Assembly: GCA_003956705.1 (NCBI GenBank)
Contig: QZCP01000268.1
Coordinates: forward strand, 480,569-544,568
Origin: Brevipalpus yothersi
Lineage: Eukaryota; Arthropoda; Arachnida; Trombidiformes; Tenuipalpidae
Direction: 5' to 3'
Length of the DNA: 64,000 nt
In this document: in pieces, positions 1-13,230 of the stretch
Position numbering within the stretch: position 1 is the first letter of the stretch
Layout of the letters: every line of letters starts with the position of its first letter
Made by a program: the position numbers and the translations under genes
Notes under the pieces: model-generated
The model's input: the letters and a program-made list of their open reading frames with translations, nothing else
Databases searched by the model: none
Told to the model about the DNA's origin: nothing

Positions 1-34
1 GAGCAAACCCAATGTCACCGAAAGTCTTGTTTTT

Positions 35-187
35 CTAAGTTTCTTGAATCAAAGAATCCACAAAGTTCTCATGGAACTCTCCTCTCGTGAATTTCTTAGA
101 ATATTTCTTAAGGAGTTTCATTAATTGATTCATTTCTTGATGACTCCTTCGCTCAATTTTTTTGAGTAGCTTGTGAGCATAACAACC
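35..187 (-). CDS. possible terminal exon of an unrecognised gene
   Basis: An acceptor-like CAG precedes position 187, and the frame from there stays open for 50 lysine-rich codons to a TAG at 35-37. The peptide is basic and helical-looking (HKLLKKIERRSHQEMNQLMK) and matches nothing I recognise. It lies just downstream of the dynein light chain gene on the same strand. It could therefore be an exon of another gene or a chance open frame. No upstream exon was found between 187 and 343. Confidence 0.2.
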   Translation of the reverse strand, partial: GCYAHKLLKKIERRSHQEMNQLMKLLKKYSKKFTRGEFHENFVDSLIQET

Positions 188-342
188 CTGTTATGAACTG
201 ATACGATATGATCAGGACTAGAAATCAGAAAATTGATTTAAAGATTTCGAACAAATCAGTTAAATGCAAGAAGATGAAAATTTCCTAAGAATGGTACGAA
301 ATTTATTAAATTATTAAATCACTTTGGATTTGATGACCAGTT

Positions 343-971
343 TCAATAATGATATACGGCGAAAACAGTGGCTACTACGAATATGTAGTTCTGAAAAATA
401 ATAGAACGCAGTGTAAGTGTTAGGTTTATCATCACGTGCATTATGTTTCGGCAATTCGATGATCTATCGAACTTTTTTACTCACAGATTTGTAGCTACAC
501 GATGCAACTGAATCCGTATCAGAATCCCAATAGCTATTGCTTATCATTCTATCCAAGAAAATTTGCCAATTGAATCATAGATTAAATTAGATCTTAAATC
601 CTAACTTACTTGCATCCTCCTCCTCTTTGCTCTCCGATTGTTACATTAACAATATATTTGTATTTGTGGAATCCAAAGTCTTAGCAAAAGAAGAGATAGT
701 TATTAAGATTTTTGTCTAAATTGAGAAAACTTTTACCTTTCAGAGTTTCCAAAATATTATGAGTTGTCATCTTACTCCACTCTGGTACCATGTTTTCCTC
801 ATATTCTCTTTCAGAATATTCCTCAGTCAATATTTGATTCAAAATTGCCTTCACTCTTGTGACATCGAATCTTAAAAATTCACAAAATCAATTCGAAACA
901 TTTGACCCTTGCACATTTGATCTTTACCTGTTAAGCGGCCGAATATCATATCCAGTAATTGTTTTGGACAT
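343..971 (-). CDS. DYNLT2B: Tctex-type dynein light chain, DYNLT2B (TCTEX1D2)-like
   Basis: Five exons join in phase into a complete 119-residue protein: 928-971, 737-870, 610-679, 485-548 and 343-390. All donors are GT and all acceptors AG. The product starts MSKTITGYDIRPLNRF and carries the Tctex-1 signatures VPEWSK, the strand GFHKYKYIVNVTIGEQRGGG, a YWDSDTDS motif, and the C-terminal strand ending VFAVYHY. In this family the protein is a light chain of cytoplasmic dynein-2, the retrograde intraflagellar transport motor; it dimerises and binds intermediate chains. That order of motifs, and the IGEQRG strand in particular, favour DYNLT2B over DYNLT1. The start is the only ATG in the first exon, and an in-frame stop lies further upstream. 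An AATAAA lies on the minus strand about 40 bases past the stop. I am confident of the family and less sure of the subtype. Confidence 0.9.
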
Positions 972-1809
972 TTTATGTGGTTTAAATCCTTGTAGATTGT
1001 CAGTTGAAACTGCTTCATCATTTAACCATCATCTTTATAGTTCGCATGGTAACAAATCCGTTGAGGAAAACAAACATTGGCCTCAGAACAAGAAAAATGC
1101 ACTCCCATACATCTCTCCAATTCAGATAATTCAAATCAGGATAATTAAATAAATGAATTTTTTTTCATTCCAGTCACTCTGAAGGTAGTAGCCACCATTG
1201 GTAAACACTCATCAAATCAAAAGATTGCCACGACTTCTCTTCCCGCCCTTCCATAGAATCATACAACCAACAGTGCAACGTGTGATCAACAACAATCATT
1301 GAGCTTCGATCAAATAGCAACCATCATCACTTCTCCGTCTATTGTGATGAAAAAGGTTTGTCATATATTGCCATTCTGACATCATCATATTCATTATCAT
1401 CAATGTAAATATTTTCTTGAAATTTCTTGAAAATTTTCCATTAAAATCCAGATTTCATCACAAAATAATGGCCTATTTGCTTTGTCTGCATCATTGGAAT
1501 GTAGCTTATCTTTCATGAATGAAATAATACCCTTTCTTATTTTAAATGTCGATATTGAACGGATTTACTCAGCAATTGAAGAAAAATAATGAAAAATATT
1601 CAAGAAATTAGAAATATATTATTTTACAATCTTTGTATGCATAGAAAAAATGAACACACAGAGCCAAATTAGAAGTGATAAAATTAATCTCACAGAATTG
1701 AGATCGGTAACATCAGAGAATTTGCAGAGGGAGAAAAAACAAAATTCATCAAGAAAATACTTAATATAAATAAAATAATTAATAATTAATACGCATAGTA
1801 AAGACAATA
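972..1809. other. intergenic stretch, no gene seen
   Basis: This lies between the dynein light chain start and the 3' end of the large coiled-coil gene, both on the minus strand. An open stretch on the plus strand at 859-1152 is mostly antisense to the first dynein exon and has no supporting motif. The rest is AT-rich and presumably holds the light chain promoter and the upstream gene's 3' UTR. No clear TATA box was found. Confidence 0.5.
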
Positions 1810-4800
1810 TTAGCGTCTGAAGTCAGGCCTATTTTCAGGACGACGATGGTTAGCTAATCTGTAGGATTGATTGTTTGTCGAAGATGACACAAACGCATTC
1901 AATGGATGTTGCGGATGTTGAACAGCAAGTACCCGTTGACTGGTTAATTGATGAGGAGAAATTTGATTTGGTTGCTGTTGTTGTGGCTGTGGTGGTTGTT
2001 GTTGCTGAGGATGCTGTTGGGGATGCTGCTGAGGGTGTTGTTGAGGGTGTTGTTGAGGATGCTGTTGAGGATGTTGCTGTTGGGGATTATTTTTGGGAGA
2101 AATTCGGGGAAACTTATTGGGTCTCGGAAGTCCATCATTCTGACCGTTTGACAGTGGTTCCTGAAGAATATCTGGTACTTGAATTGGATTAGATACAGCG
2201 GCCAGTGAGAATGGTGATACATTGAGAGTGATAGGATTTGGTGGTGATATTTGAGTGATCGTTGGACTAGGCCTGGATGCTAACGGTCCGGGATTAATTC
2301 CCAAACTAGTTCGAATAATTTCATTATTAATATTATGAGGTAGAAATATTGGTTCGGTTGGAACTTTATTGGATGAATCAACGGAAAGAGCTGATGATAG
2401 AGAATCCTCTTGATTCTTGAATGCTATTAAACCTTGAATAACTTTCTCCAAATCATATACAGCACCGAAACATAATTCTTCCAAATTGCTTCCTCGCCGA
2501 TCTACTTCCGTTGATTGTATGGCTTCCAAACGTCTCAGATTGGTCACTGCTGTCTTCCATTCTTGACGCAGTGAATCCTCTTTCTCTTCCAATTTGATCA
2601 TCTCTTCTCGCAATTTAAAATATGATCGTAATAATTGATCCTTTTGTCGTCTCATTTCTTCCAAAAATCTTTGATCAGGCAACTTAAATTGACTTATCGA
2701 TTGGCGTGTTGCAATACATTTCATTATTTTCCGCCTCTCATGTGTTGCCGCCACCCAAACGCGTCCCATTTCCACCCACAATCGATCATTAACCTCTCGA
2801 AGACGACATGATACTGCTGCTAAATTTTTACGAGATAACATTATTGGCAAAGCTTCGATTCTTCTTTCCAGTAGAACGAGCTTCTCTTTTTCCCGAAGAA
2901 TGTCTTCCGATATTTTACTCAATACTAGCTCTCTCTTCTGTGTATAACTTTGAAATATTTCTTCTACAGTTGGCTTTAAAAGATCTGGTGACATGGAAAC
3001 ATTCAATGAACTATTGTTACTATTAACATCATTATTACCGTTATTTCCATTTTCATGTTGCGGTGTTGGAGGCTGAGGGGCCACTTTTGTCGGCATAGCT
3101 GTACTTATGTTCAACGTGATACCGTTACTGTTGAGATTATTGTGGCCATTCAGATTGTTCAATCCATTAAATACATCTCCTCCAACGGAATTTCTCATGT
3201 TAACATTATTATTATCAGTTGACGCGTGCCTTCGGTTGAGGATTGGTCCATTGGAGGCAGTTGAGCTGGGACACATGATATCATCCATGGCACCGGTTGA
3301 CGCTGATGGTGATGATGCAACTGATGCGGATGAAGCATTTGAGGATGCTGAGGAAGAAGATTGCCGAATCTGTTCGGCAACCATATGACCAACGTGAACA
3401 TTGGCCACTTGAGGGCGAGCCTGGAAAGGACTTATATTTGGACTTATTTGGTTACCGTTTCCATTTGGATTTCTATTCGTTCCATGTTGAACCGTATTAT
3501 TATTGATTAACGGTGTTTGTGATCTTCTCTCATCTCGAAGATTTTGATTATTATCGCAGCTCTTATTATTCGATGATCCATTGCCATTCGTTTCGCTGTT
3601 AGCATTCTTGTTTTCCCTTATATTTGAATCGTCACTGGCAGACAGAGGTCGATGATGAACTGGATCAGTGACACCGTGTAAAGAGCTCAAGTTGGATTGT
3701 CTTCCGGATTCTTTTTGACTACTTCCATTGTTATCATTACCATTAGTGTTAACATTTTTAGCAGCATTTTCCAGGACGCGTCGATTCCGTTCTCTTTCCA
3801 ATTCCCTTTCCCGTTCTCTTGCATGTTCCAACAGTTCTCTTGATCTGGGCATCGATAAATTTTCTCGTAAACTGCGTGAACTATTGGGCCCATTTGGCGA
3901 CTGAATATTAACACCACCCTCTGGGGTAGTGGCATTGGCACATCCTTCATTGGCACGTCCATTACGATCGGTCGGTGATTCGCTTAACATACTGGCACTG
4001 GAAAGTGCACTGTTAACACGTCTTTCAATGTTTTCCCGCAAATTATCGGAAATCGGTGTTATCGAACGTGACCGTGATCCAGACTTTTCTCGATTCTTTC
4101 GACGATTTGCTTGCTCTTGAGATGATCTGATAATAGAGAAGAAAACAAAATGTGTTTGGAAAAAGTTTCAGCAATCTACTGGATTCCCTGTACAACAAAT
4201 GTGTGCATTCCCATGCATTTTCATTCTAACTTGTCGATGAAAGAAGTTCTTATCATCTGTGCAAATTAATTGGTTTCGAGCAATTTGATTCGAATTCTTT
4301 GACTTACCTGTCAGAGTAGATGCTGTGACTAGGTTGTTCCTGAGGATTGTTTTCAGGTAAAGATTCCGTTTCTTCACAAACGATTAACGGTCGACCCTCA
4401 CTTGAATCAGAGTTTACTGAAAAATAAGATCAAAAGTTCGATAAAATTAGATAAGCACTCAATATCATCGGAAAGCGAAAAGCAGCGGATTCATGATGAT
4501 GAAAGATTGATGACAATCAATGTTCCGCAGGAAAAATTAGAGATATTGTTCACACGAGTTCATACTCTGATGATAAGAGCGGATTCTCTCCTCAAGGCTG
4601 AGAATCGATCATTGATCATCGATTCATCAATAAAATAACAAGTGTTCTAGCAATTTGGACACGTACACTTAACCGAATTGCACCTATGTTATGTCAGAAC
4701 GTGCCCAAACTCTCACTTGAGAACTTATCGAGATCATCATTTTCAATCTTGATAGCATATCATATCATCTCAATAAATGGAGCCTCTTTTTTTCTGTTAT

Positions 4801-6775
4801 TCATATTAGCTCATAAACATGCTCTCAAGTGGCCAATCAATTTGAAGGTGTAACATTGTTAACATAATTAAGGTGAAAGTGACTTGAAGAAAATGCACCC
4901 CCTTCGGCCCTGATCCCTTTACTTCAACATCCAAGAAGATTTTGATTTCTCTCTCTCTTCCCATCTCTTTGGAAACACCTCGTTCTCTTATCATATCATA
5001 TCTAACTGCAATTTCAACATTACTCAGAATGCGGTATGGACAAGAATTTTTTATTATCACAATTCCGATGTTTTCATCCATGATCATGTGTACCATCGAA
5101 ATGATAAGATGACTGTTTTGGTTCTATGAGTTTCAATTGGTGACGTCGTTCGATGGGCAACTTATCTTTCGCTTTCATCGAAATTGGCACATAGAGGGGA
5201 GAGAGAAAGAGGAACTTTTATTTTTTTTCTAGATTATTTCAGCCTCAGGATAGGTGACTAGCATACCTAGCGGCTTTTGAGCAGAAGAGGAAAGAAGCAG
5301 TCTGAAAATTTACACCCGGTTGGGTATAAATTGCTCATCTTATGAATATGATCAAATCGAGAAGTTATCGTAGACTAACCAATGCGAAGAAAAAACTGAG
5401 AAGATTTTCAATGACTGGCTATTGGAAACGAGTGATGCCAACAGTCCCGAATTCTATCAAAATATTAATCAGAAGTTATAGAATTACACTGGAAAGACAC
5501 TGGGAAGAATTTCTCAAATGGGTCGATTAGTTCTTGAGTTCCAGAATTTTGAAAAATGTTCCCGAATCTGACCTGTGAAATTGTCATCACTAGAGAACAA
5601 AATTCATTATATTTTGAAACATATTTCTCCCCATACTCGAAAATTTTTATAATTTTCTGAAACTAATTCATCATCCAAAAAAATGATGAAGATTTTTCCA
5701 GTCTTTCCCTCGCCTACGTCATGACCTCCAGCCAAAAAAAACTGATCGAGCAATTCACTATTTGAACTCAGATTTTGAACATCATTCCATCCAATGGAAA
5801 TTTCTATATCCAGCATATTAAATTTCTAATCTCAACCTTTCTATCATAGATTCATATAGATGCCTTATTTTGAATCTTATAAGTTCTGATCATAGTATAT
5901 TTTATGTGAAAATGATAAGAACGTTTCATGGGAGGGCTGCTTACCACTAGTCACGACTTTATAACTTTATTCGATAAACTACCCAAGTTTTATGGGATGA
6001 TTTCATCAAGTTTCTAATGAATTAAGGTCTCTCTCTCGCTTCTGGAACGTAAAGTTATCATCCCTTGATAAGTTTGAGACGAACTCAATCTTCATCACTC
6101 ATTCACATGTTATGATACTTGGAATGAAGAATGAAGAATGATTCCCAACAGCCTTGAAGATGCTTCTCTCGGAACTCAACAAAGTTTCGAAACACTTTCT
6201 GAAATTCGAAAATGCAATTCTTAAACATTTTCTCTCCATATAGTTCATAAAGTTCTATCATGAAAATCTCGTAAATTATAGACTTTTTCCATCCTTATGA
6301 ATTTGAATGTTTCGAAAGAACCTGTCACCGGTTTAACACGATCTCATGGTCGGCACATGAAGGCTTGATATAACTTCCGGGCATGATTCAAACATGCTGA
6401 ATATTTACATGTATATTATTTTTGTCTCGCTCTTTCTCTTTATAGAAAACAAATCTAGGCTTAGAATCGATAAGAACCGGTTGTCGGAACGATATCACTA
6501 GAACCTTGGAAGATTCTTCCAGCACGCTTTCGGTCCCACCAAATGAACCGAATATGATGAGGAGAGAGAGAGAAAAAAAGAGAGATAGATTGCTGGTTAG
6601 GAAGTTTGATCTGAAACATCAAAAACGATCGAAAACAGGGATCTGAAAATCGTTTCAAGCCTCACATATTGCCTGGAATCAAGGTGATCAGCAAAACGAT
6701 GCAGTATTCGCTTGACTCTCAATTAGCTCATAACACTTTGAATTCTTGGACACTTGTGATCAAGGTCTTATAGCT

Positions 6776-6844
<69 letters not shown>

Positions 6845-8900
6845 CTAAACAGAAAGTTAACTTATCAAGTAAAATTAATTATCCAGAGGGCTTTTGATAA
6901 CTAGACTTTGAGAAAAAAATTCCTACGCAGTGGCAAGATATATACACCATCTGATCGGATCTAGCCCAGAAAAAGATTGGTATTCTGGATTACAAGCTTT
7001 GAATATCTGAATTGGAATCATTAAAAAATTTTAAATTTTAAAATATTTTTCAGAACCTTCACACAGAACAGATCAATCTCGAACTCTCTCACTTATTCTC
7101 TTCATCCATCTCAATTGCTCTCTGAATTTAGTTTGATAAAATTCTAGTCTAGTTTCATGAAATGTTTTGGCCATTACATTATTATTGGGAACAACTGTCC
7201 TCACTAACTGTCCACCGGTCACCCCTCAATCGTATGATGTTCATACTGCGTCAGTAGACTTTGATGGACATGATAATCCAGCTTGCATGCTGTAGTTTCA
7301 TGAGCTTGAGTTTGCCCGATTCGTATTCATATGGAGATATGGAACAGTATTATATGTGACTTGTTACCATCTCTCAGATTATCTGCTGGTCGGAATATAA
7401 AAGGGGTTTGGATCGAAGGTTGCGATTGCAATTGCAATTTCATCAAGCATTTGATGCACTTGTGAACTCTTCTAATCATGTCTCTGTGAGTAATATGGTA
7501 ACAATAAAGAAAGAAAGAAAGAACGAGAGAGAGAGAGAGTTGAATAATTAAAGCAGATATTCATGAGAAATATTTGTAACCGGAAAAAAAATCACATGAT
7601 CAACTTTTTTGATTGAATTAATTTAGATTTACTCACTGCTCATACTATCACAAGATGGCAATTGATCAATATCTGGTCCCATTGTACCGATAAATCATCA
7701 AGAATGTAACACTTAGTATCAATTAAATCCGTTAATCAGAAGAAAAAATATGTGTGTGTCAAATAGTGTTTGCCGGTGTGGATTGTGTGTGTTTGGTAAA
7801 TGTGTTCAATAAAATGGAAAAATTCAGTTTATGATTTTAAAACACGTGAAATATTGTCCCAGAAAGTATGTTTCTCTCACATTTTTACATGCAGATAATG
7901 TAAAAATATAATCGTCAAACAAACCGGATCACAAAATCACAAATGGTGTAATATACAAAATATGCAACTACAGATGGAATATCATCATCGATTAATATCT
8001 TATCGGCTCACTTAAAATGATGATGAAAAACTATGTCAATCCAATCAAATCGATCCAGAAAAAAGAGAGAGAATAAACGATACAAAAAGAATTTAAACAC
8101 CATAAAAATTTTTTCTCATCTCATATTGTATTGTAATATATAATCATGATGCACCGAAAGGTAAATCTGGTTGATATTCACTCATGATCACTTACTAACT
8201 AATTACAATGCTGACGCGTCCTCTCTTCCTTTCTCTTTCTCTTTTTTACTCTCTCTCTCTCTCTGTCTCTATGTCTCTCTATTACATACACAGCATACGA
8301 AAAAGAAAAAAAAACAATCGACACTCATACCATAGGCACACGAAACTAATCCACGAGATCGAATCGAGCCAAAAGTAACCATCATCAAGATATCTCCTCA
8401 TTTTATTTTTCTTCTACTCATCATGATGAAATGATCATGTGCATGAACTATGGACATAACATACTAGCGGAATAAAACTTTTTCTCCTTCTTTTTTCATG
8501 TCATCAAGATAGACATAAATGATTTGAATTTGAGTGATCAATTCTCTTTCTCTTTCTCTCTTTCTCTCTTTCTCTCTTTCTCTCTTTCTCTCTTTCTCTC
8601 TTTCTTTCCCTCTTTTGGTGTTCTTTTCCTTCGAATCGATTTTTGGATGCATCATATATCGATCATATTGATTGAAACTTGACAATATTTTGTTTTTTAT
8701 CACTTCATTTGGTTTATCCTTTTTTTCAAACATATTCTCTCTTACAAACGTACACATACACTGATCTGATATCACTGATCAAATATTCGCCTATTGTTTT
8801 ACCATTTTTATCCTCCAGGTTCTGAATGGTTAAAGAACAATCTACGTATGAATGCATACAATGATAGTGATTGTCGAGGGCGTTAAGTTCATTTCTCTGT

Positions 8901-8937
<37 letters not shown>

Positions 8938-9000
8938 NNNNNNNNNNNNNNNNNNNNNNNNNNNNNNNNNNNNNNNNNNNNNNNNNNNNNNNNNNNNNNN

Positions 9001-9093
<93 letters not shown>

Positions 9094-10046
9094 GTACGTA
9101 CGCATTCGATTGCCAAGTAACATCGATTTGATTGTTTTAAAAATGCTAATCCGATCGATCAATTTCGGACTGATGTACCGTACATAGTGATTGTTGCTAC
9201 AGAGTGCGGGATAGAGAAGATGAACTTCGGTCAATGATAATTATGTTGGGTAATAATATTCAAAATATCTGGTAAGCTCATGGTAATGATCATGATGCAT
9301 ATGATATGATGTATATCCTGATTTTTTGAATCACCTCACTTAATTTTACTTCCCCATCAACTCAATGAGTGTGTGTGAAACAGTGTGCGATTATTGAATT
9401 ACCCAAAATGATAGATTAAAAAGTATTCAAAATCAATCTATCCCTTACCTCGTGAATAATCTGAATCATCATAATCTTCATGAAGTCGAGTTATATCCAT
9501 AATATCCATACTAATCTTGTCACCAGAATCATCTCCACAATCATCATCAATACTACTACTTTTACTGTTAATTGTATCTTTTGAACTTGCCATACTTGCT
9601 ACCGGTTTTGGAGCCAAAAGTAGAGCACGAACTTGATTATCACAAGAGTGACCGGAAGTATGGCAAGTTTGTTGATTGTTATTGCTATTATTACTATTTT
9701 GCAATGATAAGGAAGATGTGGATAATCGTTGTCCTCTACTGGAACGATTGAGAAGTATTTTTTGAAGAATATTCGAGCCGCTAGTTGTTTCCGGTGATGA
9801 GGATAAAGATGATGATAAAGAAATTGATGTTGATGTTGATGTGGATGATGATACTGATGATACTGATTGCTGGAAGTGATGACGGTGGTGATGAAGATGA
9901 TGGATATCTTGTAGTGGTGATACTGGATGACGGTACGTATAATCCTCCGAATCTTGTGAATCTTCGTTTTCTTTTTCGATTAGCTGGCTCTCTGAATCAC
10001 TTGGTCCATTAACTATCATATCATTTAAAGAATGTTTTTCACCCAT
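1810..10046 (-). CDS. large Ser/Asn/Gln-rich protein with central coiled coil, probably nuclear
   Basis: Three exons join in phase: 9449-10046, 4308-4416 and 1810-4126, about 1007 residues. Exon 1 encodes acidic and Ser-rich sequence with a His cluster. The short second exon leads into a basic Arg/Ser stretch. The last exon holds long Asn/Ser-rich linkers, an Arg/Glu run, then a conserved-looking helical block of about 190 residues (near protein positions 620-810) with heptad-like Leu, Glu and Lys. After that come a Pro-rich segment, a run of PQQH-type repeats and a basic C-terminus. The composition resembles chromatin or transcription co-regulators, but I do not recognise the family. The start is the ATG at 10046; an apparent start one codon earlier is TTG. 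The first intron is about 5 kb and contains an alternative first exon with the same phase. Exons 2-3 are well supported by phase; the link to exon 1 is inferred. Confidence 0.7.
6777..6842. repeat. (GA)n microsatellite
   Basis: About 33 uninterrupted GA units in the first intron of the coiled-coil gene. Similar tracts recur across the window. Confidence 0.97.
7396..7485 (+). promoter_or_regulatory. TATA promoter-like site with a tiny first exon, no downstream gene found
   Basis: A TATAAAAG box at 7396-7403 is followed about 75 bases later by an ATG at 7478 and then a strong donor: ATG TCT CT then GTGAGT at 7486. This arrangement, with a TATA box, short leader and a first exon of only a few codons, matches the Gly/Tyr/His-rich gene at 43.6-45.4 kb. 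It is also common for secreted cuticle-type genes in arthropods. I could find no plus-strand coding exon downstream before 10 kb. It may therefore be a relic promoter, or the rest lies in sequence lost at the gap. Confidence 0.35.
7637..7682 (-). other. alternative first coding exon of the coiled-coil gene
   Basis: On the minus strand an ATG at 7682 opens 15 codons (MGPDIDQLPSCDSMS) ending at a good GTGAGT donor in phase 1. That is the phase needed by the exon at 4308-4416 and also the phase left by exon 1 at 9449. The frame is closed by a stop just upstream of the ATG, so this is a first exon, not an internal one. Joining it gives a protein of about 823 residues lacking the Ser-rich N-terminus. 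Confidence 0.5.
8903..9089. repeat. (CT)n microsatellite broken by an assembly gap
   Basis: CT dinucleotides run from 8903 to 8937 and from 9001 to 9089, with 63 N at 8938-9000. The gap is simply the unresolved middle of the repeat and its true length is unknown. A related imperfect CTCTTT tract lies at about 8540-8610. Confidence 0.97.
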
Positions 10047-10604
10047 CAAAAAAGTAAAGAGAGAGGATCTCTTTTTCGATTATCAAAATTGTTTGATGGG
10101 GAAGGAGCTGGATGAGAGAGAGAGTTAGAGGGAGGGAAAATGAAAGATGTTATCAATTATCAAATAGCTTATCAAGAAGGGGTCGAGGTGGTGGAGGTGG
10201 CGGTGGATGAAGAAGGAGGAGGTACGGACCACTAATGGTAACACTTTTTCGATGGATCATCGATTGACACATTAAATTATCGATGATTGATAAATTGTGT
10301 GAGAAAGAGTGTCATAAGTGGAAACAATTTGGTTAAGATCAGATTGAAGAAGTGAGTGAAGGTGATTCCGGCAAGAAACAGAGAGAAGAGAGAGAGAGAA
10401 AGAGGTGATAAGAAGAGAACATCAAGAGGAGAGAAATCAAGAGAGACAGAGAAAGTAAGAGAGATGGAGAAAGTAAGAGAGAGAGATGCGAGTGAGGAAG
10501 GAAAAAATTAAACGAGAAAATCCAATTGAAGGAGAACCAGAACGAGAAATTACTTCTGGCTGATTCAAATATTTTAGTGGTCAACCATGCTGGAAGGAGA
10601 AGAG

Positions 10605-10681
<77 letters not shown>

Positions 10682-12829
10682 TGCCGATAAGAAAGTTGCC
10701 GCAAGAGAGAAGTCTCACAAGGGCAATGGGATTGATGGACAGTCCTGATGACAATCAGACATAATGATAAGCACGTCAGATCGAAGAACGAAGAAAATTT
10801 CTACTTGTTAAAGGTGAAATCAAGAACAAGAAGAGAAATACACTGACCAAATCTAGGCTCATGAATATGTGGAATATGGAATATACAAACGTCCATGGAA
10901 CCAGGGTTAGTCACTGGACGGTGAAATACACATGAACTTCACAATCAACAGATATTAGGTAATTTTTCCCCTAACACATTCCATCACTCTTTGAATATTA
11001 TCAGAATCAACAATATGATTATTGGTTATTGTCGTTGGGTGCAAAAGATGAAAATGTGTTATCAATGCTGGGGGAGTTTTTCTCATGGATTGTACGACTG
11101 CTATAGATCGTTTTCGGGGAAATATTTATTGATTCGAGAATCAGTTTCATAGGGTTTTGAGGTGAAAAAAATTTCAGATTTTCATGGACAACAAAGAAAA
11201 AATGGAAAAAATTTTGACACAGTGGCAATGCTTGAAAGATTGAAAAAGAAACCAAATTAAAGAAAAAAATTGTTTATCATTCAATTCGTCAATTTGATTC
11301 GATTTCAATTACCGAGTTCTGCTGAACTTACGAGGAAAATTATCTCTTGCACAGTTTAAGTGAAAATTGCACACTTTTTCCGGATCAGATATTCCAAAAT
11401 CTCATTATCTCCCACAATCGGTAGTCAATGAAACTCAGAAAACAAGGAAGATTGTTTAATGAAATTGATTAAATTGAGTATCATCGAAAAATACTTCCGC
11501 ATCAACTGACCTCTAGATGGTAATGGTGATGATCGCATACTTGAATTTTGATTTTTGTGAAACGCTCTCGAATCATATGAACATTAAAACATCAAAGTTT
11601 GATTCCATTAGATCGAGCCAGATTCTTGGACACCAATATCCCTCCTCATGTACTTGGAATGCTTTTTTTGCTCATAAACTATTTCATTCTGAGTGTTGCA
11701 ACATGATGAAAATCATGATTTGAACCAGGGCAAGAAATTGTCAACTATATTCAGTCGGATTCATTCGGAAGGTCCAAGGTTTCAAGAGGATTGAGAAGGA
11801 ATAATCCTACTCAAGGGTGATTTTCATCCAATCTGAGAATATTATCATCAAAATTCTTCCACTAATTAGCTCACTTTGAATTTGAAACTATTACTACTTG
11901 CTCCTCGAAACCCTGAGAGCTTTATCAAAATGTTGCAATCATAGCTGATTAATGACATCCTAAATAAACTAATAAGTCAAACAAATGGGAGAATTACGAG
12001 TCTATATCAACTGAGATACATTACAATATGAAGATCCTATTCAAATTGTGTGCATCCTACTACGGGAGAAGTTTATCACAAGGCATGCTTCTTGCCCTAA
12101 ATCAGTTTCTACCCTGTAGTAGGCACATACTCAAGAATGAATATTGTTCACAATTTTGTCATTCAGAGAATGCATATGATTGGAATCAATAGATTCAGAT
12201 ATAGACTTCTGAAACCTGAGCAAATTAGAGTACCGTTGCTCTTGATCTCTTGAATATTTATCTTGACGCTTTTCTGATTCTTTTTCCTTCTTTAATAGAG
12301 CTCAGAGCTGACAATTGTAAGATATATTTTGAATCAATGACTAAACAAAAGTTCAATTTGAAACGAGATAGAAATACGTTCAATTCCTCTAATTGAATCA
12401 AGCAAATTCGAAAAGATCATAGACTTGTCGTATAATTCTGGGATCTTGTATCTTTCATGTGTTTACCATTCAATTTCATGGTGATCATGGTCTAGGAAGC
12501 TTGATCAGAAGCAAGATAAAGAAATCATCCTGATTTCAGAGTCCTAAATTGATATGAGATTGGAAGTAATTGCGACTTCCTTGAAGTTTGAAAAAAATTG
12601 TCTTATTTTCGCTGATGTAATTTGAGACCGAATGGTCAAAAATCCAGTTCAGCTCAAGGGCTGATATTAGATCTTAATTAAACATGAAACTTGACGAGAA
12701 ATTTTTTTTTATTCTTGTTTAATTTTGTACAAGCAAAAAGCAACAAGAAAAAGTTTTTTTCTCCTAGTTTCTATTTATCTTAGAACATATAGCCTGAAGA
12801 ATTTCCTCATCATTACTTAACTGTTTTTT
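10047..12829. other. intergenic region with no convincing gene
   Basis: This region lies upstream of the coiled-coil gene and downstream of the first receptor gene. It holds purine-rich tracts around 10.1-10.7 kb and otherwise short unsupported frames. The 5' UTR and promoter of the coiled-coil gene should fall here. Confidence 0.5.
10617..10677. repeat. (GA)n microsatellite
   Basis: About 30 GA units inside a longer purine-rich stretch. The apparent long frame across it is a repeat artefact. Confidence 0.95.
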
Positions 12830-13230
12830 TCTTTCGAATAATTCATCGCTCAGAAGGGTGCAACTACTGACCAACCCCTTCAATATCACTCTCCAACTTA
12901 TGTAACATGCACTTATGCAACATCCAACAGATATTGAATAAACTTCCTGATAAATTATCAATAAATAGAGCAGTTTGCTATTGGATCATAAATACACTAA
13001 ATTTTAGTCAAAATTCAGTTAAATTCCAGAAATAAGAACATAAATAGGATAACCAAATTTCTGAAATTTCCAATCCTAGGCACAACAAAATGTCGTATTT
13101 AGTAGCACTGTTTGTTGTTATATTCGGAGAATATTCCCATCTCATATTTCAGGTCTTATTTGGAAAAGCTTTCGAATGTTTGATCAACTGAGTATAAGAA
13201 AAGATATTTGCCATGGAGCTCAGCTCGGTC

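Noticed and set aside
859..1152. 97-codon plus-strand frame
   Set aside because: It overlaps, in antisense, the first two exons of the dynein light chain gene and has no recognisable domain.
4402..4638. Plus-strand frame near the second exon of the coiled-coil gene
   Set aside because: Overlaps a splice acceptor of the minus-strand gene and has no homology.
8464..9131. Long Arg/Glu and Leu/Ser repeat frames on both strands
   Set aside because: They are translations of the CT/GA microsatellite and run through the N gap; no start context or homology.
10339..10704. Hydrophobic Leu/Ser-rich minus-strand frame
   Set aside because: Produced by GA tracts read in antisense; no splice or motif support.
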